DNA of 64,000 nt from Ciona intestinalis (taxonomy: Eukaryota > Chordata > Ascidiacea > Phlebobranchia > Cionidae). Shown one piece after another: positions 52,531 to 64,000 of the stretch (its first letter is position 1; the number at the start of each line of letters is the position of its first letter). Position numbers and translations under genes: made by a program. The notes under the pieces were generated by a model that was not told where the DNA came from, made no database searches, and saw only the letters and a program-made list of their open reading frames with translations. The stretch is from the NCBI RefSeq assembly GCF_000224145.3, contig NW_004190356.2, positions 496,001-560,000 of the forward strand, given 5' to 3'.

Positions 52531-54074
52531 AGCAAATGTATCTTATGTATGTAGCAAAGTAAATATATAAATTGTAGAAATGCTGCATACCGTTGTGTCA
52601 ATTTCAAATTAATTCTCAAAATAATGTTAATTCACTCAATACACGATAAACAATTTGTTTGTGGGTTTTTATTTGTTGAATAAGTAACACTGTACATCGC
52701 CGACGAACAAAAAAAGCATACGCGGTGTACCAAAGTGTACGGGTAGCGGGTTATTAATTAAATACACACAGGAGAGCACAGTGTAAACATTGTAGCCAAT
52801 AGAAGTAAATTTTACTGTAGTATGCATATGTCAATCAAATACGATTTGTCTTATGAAAAGTTTTGTAAGCCGTATAAGAAATAAGCGACTGATGTCTATA
52901 ACTTAATTAATGCTCTCCACTTGATGAATATATACAGATGTATTGGCGATAACGCAAATTATAAACGATAGCCGGATTCCAACAATAACCAAAAATAACA
53001 GCCACAGCAACCAGATAGAGCCAAAGAGATCCACAGAGAGAGAGAGAAAGAGGGAGAGAGCCCGAGAGAGAGATTAAAAAACAGTTATGTTCAGTCGCTT
53101 ATTCAAATAGAATATTGTTAATAGCTGAACACATAATAACTAAATCTTAAACAGTTACGCTAAATTGCGATGCTAACAGAACCATGCAAGAACCTATACT
53201 GAAACGCAGACTAGAGAGAAGGCGTTCGCATAACGAAGACAGGAGAAAGGCAATAAATAAGCAAGTCAGACGGTGGCGCTAGACAGTCAGTAAAATAGTA
53301 ATTATTGGAGTTAACAATTATATTATAATTAGCCGTAAGATATAAAGTATTGAATCATAAACGCACCTTTTAAAGTCAAATACCTAAACAATTAAAATGT
53401 AGGGCAAGTAAAACACCAAGTAAAAAGGATTTTTTTAAAACTTATTTTGCAAATTGTGTTTAACCCAACACATTTAAGCTAGTTTCTTTACCAAATAAAA
53501 GTTGTATAGTCAAGTAAAATTAGTATAGCATTGTGCTTAATGCAATCATAAACTATGCCAAATTGACCCCTGACTTGTTCTCATGTCCATATCTTAGTTG
53601 TTCTTACAAAACAAACTAATTTTTTTAATCAAACTGTACGAAATATTTTGGCCTATTTCATTACACTATGATATACTCGATTAATGATTCAAAATCGCAG
53701 ACTACAAAACTTTAACGTAGTTTAACAAGCGTTCAAAATAAGAAGCTTAGTATTTTGCCTTTTTAGCCATTGAAAAAATGTTATAGTCTAAATTTTAATA
53801 CTTAACAACAGTATTTGCCTTTGTCACGCCATTTGTTAGATCGAAAGAACACTACCGAATATACAGTCTATCATTAAATTGGTACACGGTAAAACGAAAT
53901 TTTAAAAAGGTATTCCACCACACTCGGTGTACCATCCTGCCCGATCAAAATATATTACATAATTTATAAATCACCAATTGGATTCAGAAAATTCACACGT
54001 TTGAGTTCATAATTACTCTTGGAAATGTGCGAAAGATGTCGTTTAAACTGGTCGCACACTGAACAATGTTTTAT
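52531..54074. other. Spacer between GST and SERCA copy 2
   Basis: GST 3' UTR, a GA-rich simple repeat at 53034-53073, and AT-rich DNA. No gene seen. Confidence 0.6.
53034..53073. repeat. GA-rich microsatellite
   Basis: About 40 bp of imperfect GA repeats (AGAGAGAGAGAGAAAGAGG). Confidence 0.9.
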
Positions 54075-54357
54075 AACTGAGTATAAATGATAAACAGGTA
54101 AATATTTGGACTTTACAGTTTATTTCTTTAAGCAATTACCAAAAGGCACAGTTTTACCGACATAACATAAATATTTATCTAAATCAAGATAAGTCAAGTT
54201 GTGTGGTGACGCGTGTTTTGTTCAACAAACAAATAAATAATTGATTCTAACATATGTGGTTGTGCACAACGCACATAGACATTGGCATGAGATGAATTAT
54301 AAATTTTCTAGAGTTTGGGTATTCTGTAGAAACCAATGCAGGAATCAGAGGCAACAT

Positions 54358-59202
<4,845 letters not shown>

Positions 59203-59314
59203 GATGTAAATGACTAATTTCAAGTACAACTGACACAACTCGATCTATTGAATAAAACCTAATGCCTAAGGGAGCATTTATTACAAAATTGTTATTAATC
59301 AGTAATGTAATTTT

Positions 59315-59470
59315 ATAGTGTGGAGGAAGATAGGGCACCTTTTCATTCTATTTTTTGTCCCAATTTAGCAAACAAAGAACATTCAAACAATTATGAAACC
59401 GGAAAGTTTCCACGACTTCCATAGACCGTTGTTAATTGTTTATTATTTTATACTCTATTTGCTAATGGTG
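59315..59470 (+). mobile_element. MITE-A copy, right end lost
   Basis: ATAGTGTGGAGGAAGATAGG ... CTTCCATAGACCGTTGTTAA, then drifts; just upstream of SERCA copy 2. Confidence 0.75.
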
Positions 59471-59490
59471 GTAAACCAACGCATCAGTAA

Positions 59491-59686
59491 TATAGTACTG
59501 TGGGGTAAGATGGGACACCTTACCCACATAATATTTAAATATCCTGATCGTGTTTGAAACCAGTAACAACGGTCTATGAGAGTCGTGAGAATACGCAATT
59601 TTATAATTCTTTAAAAGTTCTTTGTTTACTACCAAATGAGACTAGAAAATACAGTGAAAGGTATCCCATCTTCCCCCACCCTATTA
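59491..59686 (-). mobile_element. MITE-A copy
   Basis: ATAGTACTGTGGGGTAAGAT ... TTTAAAAGTTCTTTGTTTAC ... ATCCCATCTTCCCCCACCCT. Confidence 0.85.
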
Positions 59687-60077
59687 CAGATCTGCTGTCT
59701 GTCTACAGTTCTTTTCCGCAAAAAGTAAATAAAGCTGATGAGTTCCTCATGTTAACGCAATACTGCTTTGAGTGAAGTCAAAGCTATTGCTTGTGTTATA
59801 TATGCCGACTCGCGCCTTTTGCCCATCACATGTCAGACTTTAATACGTAGGTGACAACTGCTGCAGGAGTTGCTGCTAATTGAGACCTCATGCTGAACTC
59901 CTGATTATAGGTGCAAATTCTAAATCTACAGAATCTAAGCTATATTCACACGTGAGTTAACAGACTAGTTTATTTATTCTGCCAGCTATGTTTCCTCGCT
60001 GTTTAAATTTGTTTAATGACAAACTTTAAGTATCGTGACGTTTTATGTATTATGGTCAAATGTCATGATGCTAACGT

Positions 60078-60254
60078 ATAGTGCCAAGGTGTAAGATAGG
60101 ACACCTTTAGCACATAATAGCCAAATATCGTGATCGTGTTTTAAACAATTAGGCAAGGATTTCCATAGTCACACAATGATGTATGCGACGATCATAAACT
60201 GAAAGTTCTTTGTGTAGCTCTTATTAGTTATTTTCCATTTACTTTACTATATAG
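60078..60254 (-). mobile_element. Diverged MITE-A copy
   Basis: GGACACCTTTAGCACATAAT and GATCGTGTTTTAAACAATTA are clear; the rest is worn. Confidence 0.7.
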
Positions 60255-60748
60255 TGAATGTCCCTTATGAAAAACCAATGATATATTTTTCGCTGAATTT
60301 TAAGCAGATGAGTTTATATAATTTCGTTTAACGGGAGAAAGGTTCGCGGCTGTGTTAAAACTCATTTAGCAGTTTATTTTAAATATATATATATATATAT
60401 AATATACACAATCTCATCCGCACGATTTAACGCACAACTTAAACTAAAATAAATACTTATATTGGGACCAGGCAAATATTTCATTAAAAAATTAAATGTT
60501 GAAAAAACGTTTACAAAACAACAAAACAACATCATTAAAGTAACACTTTCGCTGTTTTCGAATAAAAACATTTTGTTTTATTTCTGAGATATTGCTTCAG
60601 ACAAAATAAAAGGTTTACGAAGCAAAATATTACTTTAATTGAGTTTTAGATACTAGGGAAAAAACAAAGATTGGACATTACAAGAATATATTTGTGTTTT
60701 TTCTGCGTTAAATAAAACATTTTTTTTTTTATGAAAACTTAAATAATA

Positions 60749-60935
60749 TATAGTAGGGTGGCTGAAGATGGGACACCTTGACAAACAAAACAATTGTAAA
60801 ATTTGTTTTACGATTTTTTTTAAATTTCCTTTTTACGGACCCTATTTAGTGATAATCAGAAAAAAAACTGTTACAGAATTATTGGACAGTATCATCACGA
60901 TTTAATATAGCGCGCGTCAAAGCCGATTATTACTG
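60749..60935. mobile_element. MITE, family B (left part)
   Basis: The end TATATAGTAGGGTGGCTGAA is as in MITE-A, but the interior (TTTAAATTTCCTTTTTACGG, GTTACAGAATTATTGGACAG) is that of family B. Confidence 0.55.
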
Positions 60936-61569
60936 TTGTTAAATATAACAAAATATGTTAAACAGAAACAGTATTTTTTGAACAGGTAAAAAATTGCAAA
61001 AAAAAAAAAAATATCGTTTTAAAGTTATAAATATATTATATAAACTTTAAAATATACATGGCAAAAAAATAAGGGTGTCCGTTTCAATATCGCACGAGCG
61101 ACTTCAATGCGCACACTTGTGTATTATCCCATTACTGTCCACAATTTTAATCGCTCCGAGCTACGGAGCATGATACCGCTGACCCCACCCAAAATATTTT
61201 TTTGTGTTCTTTCTTTGTCATCAGTTTAAAGCGTTATGTGTTTCTTACTTCGCTTTTATTTCGCCTTTTATTTTGCCCCGCATTTGCATTTTATCTTTTT
61301 ATATATCTTGTAGGTCACAGGTTTTAACAAATTATTCGGATACATGGGACCCACTTATAAATTTATCATGGTCGAAAAGGAGTTATTGTTGCTCGACGCT
61401 TAAAGTAACGTCACATTACCCAATTACAATACTCCGTTAAACAAAGTCAACACTGTGGATACGACTTATCTCATGGGAGACTATATTCTCATGAAAACAA
61501 ACCCTCGTTGAACGAGGTTGATGATGTACCGTTGAGTCGCTGACAGGCCCAAATCGTTTCTAGCATTTA

Positions 61570-61650
61570 TCGCATGACGTCACACTGCTATCACGTGATT
61601 TCGTCTGGTATATAATTCGCCTTTTTCCTGACACAATAACGAGAACTACC
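61570..61650 (+). promoter_or_regulatory. Promoter-like cluster (CRE, E-box, TATA)
   Basis: GCATGACGTCAC (a full CRE/ATF site), CTATCACGTGATTT (palindromic CACGTG E-box) and GGTATATAATTCG (TATA) lie within 80 bp. No downstream protein gene is evident on the + strand before the convergent gene at 62660. Confidence 0.35.
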
Positions 61651-62659
61651 CAACTAACGCCACTATATCTGCACTGAGACCTCAAGAACTGAATCAAACT
61701 ATTAGAATTTAAGTGGGGACGCAATAAATGCACTACTCTTATACCGTATTATCATTAATCGTAATTGAAACATTATTTTTAATTAAGCACCATATAAATA
61801 ATATTAACTTCTAACATTATCTAATTACTGCGTGACTACAGTTTATCCAAATTCACGAAAACAAGCGATTTTAAGCAACGGCAAAGTTAATTAATGTAAA
61901 CAAAGCGTATTTACACATATTCTTTACCAATCACTCAATCCTCATATAATAATAATAAGTCTTTACAATACATGTAAAAAAATCATTCTACCTACTGCTC
62001 CACAGTCACCAATGGCAATTGAAAACCGCTTTGTTGGCTACTTCGGGTTTGTTTTTAATCGAACGTAGTCGACCGTTGTAGTAAAAGGGTTAATTAAAAA
62101 TATGCTAATTAGATTTTAGTTTTAAACGTGCTCATTCATTAGATCTGTGATCTCTTGTTTAATAATATATTAAACTATTTTTTAGAATCCTAATAGTTCT
62201 ACCTCTGTAATCTCCTGGATTAGTGTTTATTTTCACTCCAGAAATAAGTTCATCCAAAACATTAAAATAGATGTGTGGGTACTTTTTTGTTTGTTTTATT
62301 ATTTTTAAGTGTAGGACATGCTGCAAAAACAAAAGAAATTCATCAGATGAATACTTTATTCAGCGACCCATGTCGTGACTGTTGACTAAGACGTTCAACG
62401 ATTTTTAGGCATGTCTGAAAATTTTAATATTGTCTTTTTGATAATATAACCACCTATATATTCTAACGTATCATTTTCAACGCCTAAATTTGACCATAGG
62501 ATGGTGCTGGCACTGGCTCATTTTTTTTTATTGCACCTTAAATAATTACAAAGAGATTTTCTGCTGCCTTTGATTTTGTATATTCGTTGGTATTCATACA
62601 CATATGTTTATGTCTCTATGATGTATTGCAACGTAAAGTTACCTATGCTTGATAATGAT

Positions 62660-63891
62660 TTAAAGCATTTTTAGTTTTTGTCTCATAATTTTTCCACCAG
62701 AGGATTTCGGTAAGCACTTCAGGAATTCAACTCCTCCGTGTAGTTGTTTGTAGTCAGGGAATCGACCTACCAAAACAGTGACATGATGTTGTTATAATAT
62801 TTTAGTTGATACATCCTCGCAATGCACGGGTGTATAGGTAGAGATTGAGATGTAAACGATACGTTATTAGACACATTTCTCCATTTGCAGCAATCAGTAG
62901 GTCATTGCTGAATAATTAAATGTAATTTACCCTCGAGTGTAAATTACTTATTTACCTTCGCGTGGCGCGGTAAGGACAGTCGTTATAACATTGATGTTCT
63001 GTTTCATATACATCTTGTGCCGGCTAATGAGTTACTAGTCTACGTATAACATTGTAGGTGATTATTTTTTTCACTTCAACACATTGGGTTGGATCAATTG
63101 CTGTTAATGTATTGCCAAAGAACACATATACCCACAGTGGCATCGAGTTTCGAACCACTCACTTCTGTGCTGAAAGTATGTGGTAACCATTATACGACGT
63201 AATAGTCACCGGACTTTTTTGTAGCCTACACTTGTACCGTGACTGCAGCCCTTGCTTAACTAAACGCCTCTTATAATATCCACCTTTCATATACTTGTGC
63301 ACGTCATCTTCATTTAAGTTACTCCCAATGTGAGCCACTATGAACGCTTTTGGGACTTCCCCCTGGTACCCCACTACACCGGGGACCCCTATAACAGCAA
63401 CGTCAGCGATTTGTGAGTGTTTATGAAGCTCAAACTCAAGCTCTGCAGGGATAACCTGTAAAAAAATATTTTACTTAACATAACCTATATACCTCAATTC
63501 AACATGAATGAATAAATGAATGTAACTTACTTTATGTAACTTTTTATTTTGTATTTAACTTGTTGTAACGTATACAGATAATTTAGACAACTCATAGGTA
63601 CTGGATTGGAGCAATTTGTGTTTAATGTCTTGCTCAAGGAAACACACGACCATACTGGTAACAATGCCGAGCCTCGTACCAACACCGTTGTGCTATCAGC
63701 GGAAACAGGCGCGCTAAATATATATTCCATACCACAATTCCATTGTATTTAATGAGATGCTTAATGCGCCCTCTGACGTAAACATTGCCTTCGTTGTCAT
63801 AACAACCATAGTCTCCTGTCTTTAACCATTTGTCGTCATCGAACAAAGCTTTGTTCGCTTCTTTGTTTCCAAGATATCCCTTTAAAATTAC
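62660..63891 (-). CDS. Acyl-CoA synthetase / luciferase-like AMP-binding enzyme (C-terminal exons)
   Basis: Three exons read leftwards: 63891-63733, 63455-63284 and 62766-62660 (stop at 62662-62660). The 5' part lies beyond 64000. Protein seen: KTGDYGCYDNEGNVYVRGRI then KHLIKYNGIV, VIPAELEFELHKHSQIADVA, VIGVPGVVGYQGEVPKAFIV, and the end GGVEFLKCLPKSSGGKIMRQ. These are the hallmarks of the C-terminal domain of ANL-superfamily enzymes (4-coumarate-CoA ligase, firefly luciferase, fatty acyl-CoA synthetases): GD binds the ATP ribose, the hinge/KYNG and PAELE segments follow, and the Lys in SSGGK is the adenylation lysine. Such enzymes activate a carboxylate with ATP and CoA. The residue before the hinge Arg is Gly (GRIKHLIK) where Asp is usual. 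It ends with KML, not a clear peroxisomal SKL, though KML-like ends can work. The substrate is unknown. Confidence 0.88.
62938..63200 (-). mobile_element. Diverged tRNA-derived SINE (intron of acyl-CoA synthetase)
   Basis: TTCGCGTGGCGCGGTAAGGA, GACAGTCGTTATAACA, CATTGGGTTGGATCAATTGC and ATCGAGTTTCGAACCACTCA keep SINE order with much divergence. Confidence 0.7.
63503..63719 (-). mobile_element. tRNA-derived SINE next to an exon
   Basis: TGAATGAATAAATGAATGTA tail, TTTAATGTCTTGCTCAAGGA core and AACAGGCGCGCTAAA head. The head ends about 14 bp from the donor of exon 63733-63891. Part of the tail half is deleted. Confidence 0.78.
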
Positions 63892-64000
63892 CTAAAATAT
63901 ATGCAAGATTTATGTATATGTTGTTGCTACCAGACGTAAAATAAGTCTTTTAGAAATTTTTTGATTTTCAAGATCACGAAGCAATAAATGTGAATGTATG

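Larger units (their letters stand above)
59268..62659. other. Spacer between SERCA copy 2 and the acyl-CoA synthetase
   Basis: Three MITE-A copies, one family B element, an (AT)n run near 60383-60400 and a promoter-like site at 61570-61650. No protein gene recognised. Confidence 0.55.

Noticed and set aside
53034-53073. GA run as a GAGA-factor regulatory site
   Set aside because: Plain microsatellite; nothing around it supports a promoter.

Overview
The window is animal nuclear DNA and fits an ascidian tunicate, most likely a Ciona. The DNA is AT-rich, genes are compact with many short GT-AG introns, the proteins are chordate-like (SERCA, FAM162, a TNF receptor with a death domain, KAP NTPases), and introns and spacers are full of roughly 195 bp MITEs and a tRNA-headed SINE. 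The species call is inference from this character; no search was run.

Layout. 1-12.6 kb: two tandem KAP-family P-loop NTPase genes on the + strand; gene A enters from the left edge and gene B is complete, 14 exons and about 1087 aa. 12.6-24.3 kb: no convincing protein gene; it holds an old tandem duplication of non-coding DNA, each copy carrying a perfect heat-shock element, plus MITEs, a 448 bp hAT-like element and a hairpin. 24.3-24.8 kb: an intronless FAM162-like mitochondrial membrane protein. 25.5-32.2 kb: a TNF-receptor-like gene with signal peptide, cysteine-rich domains, one membrane segment and a C-terminal death domain. 33.3-34.2 kb: a tandemly duplicated promoter and 5' coding segment of an uncertain gene. 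37.1-40.9 kb: a short-chain dehydrogenase, with a young Ty3/gypsy-like LTR element and a 50-N assembly gap in intron 2. 42.5-59.3 kb: a large inverted repeat whose two 5.1-5.2 kb arms each carry a whole 22-exon SERCA calcium-pump gene, facing each other 3' to 3' around a glutathione S-transferase gene. 62.7-64 kb: the C-terminal exons of an acyl-CoA synthetase or luciferase-like enzyme on the - strand, running off the right edge.

The genes do not form an operon or one pathway. The main interest is in how the locus changes: gene-conversion-like tracts between the KAP paralogues; an inverted SERCA duplication in which copy 1 carries a one-base frame-breaking difference and copy 2 lacks the original upstream DNA; a stray SERCA exon between the arms; and MITE insertions that give relative dates. 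I found no clear new enzymatic or defence system. The best candidate for something undescribed is the duplicated heat-shock-element locus at 14-20 kb, which has promoter-like features and no evident protein.

Exon limits were set by eye from splice sites, frame continuity and comparison between paralogues.
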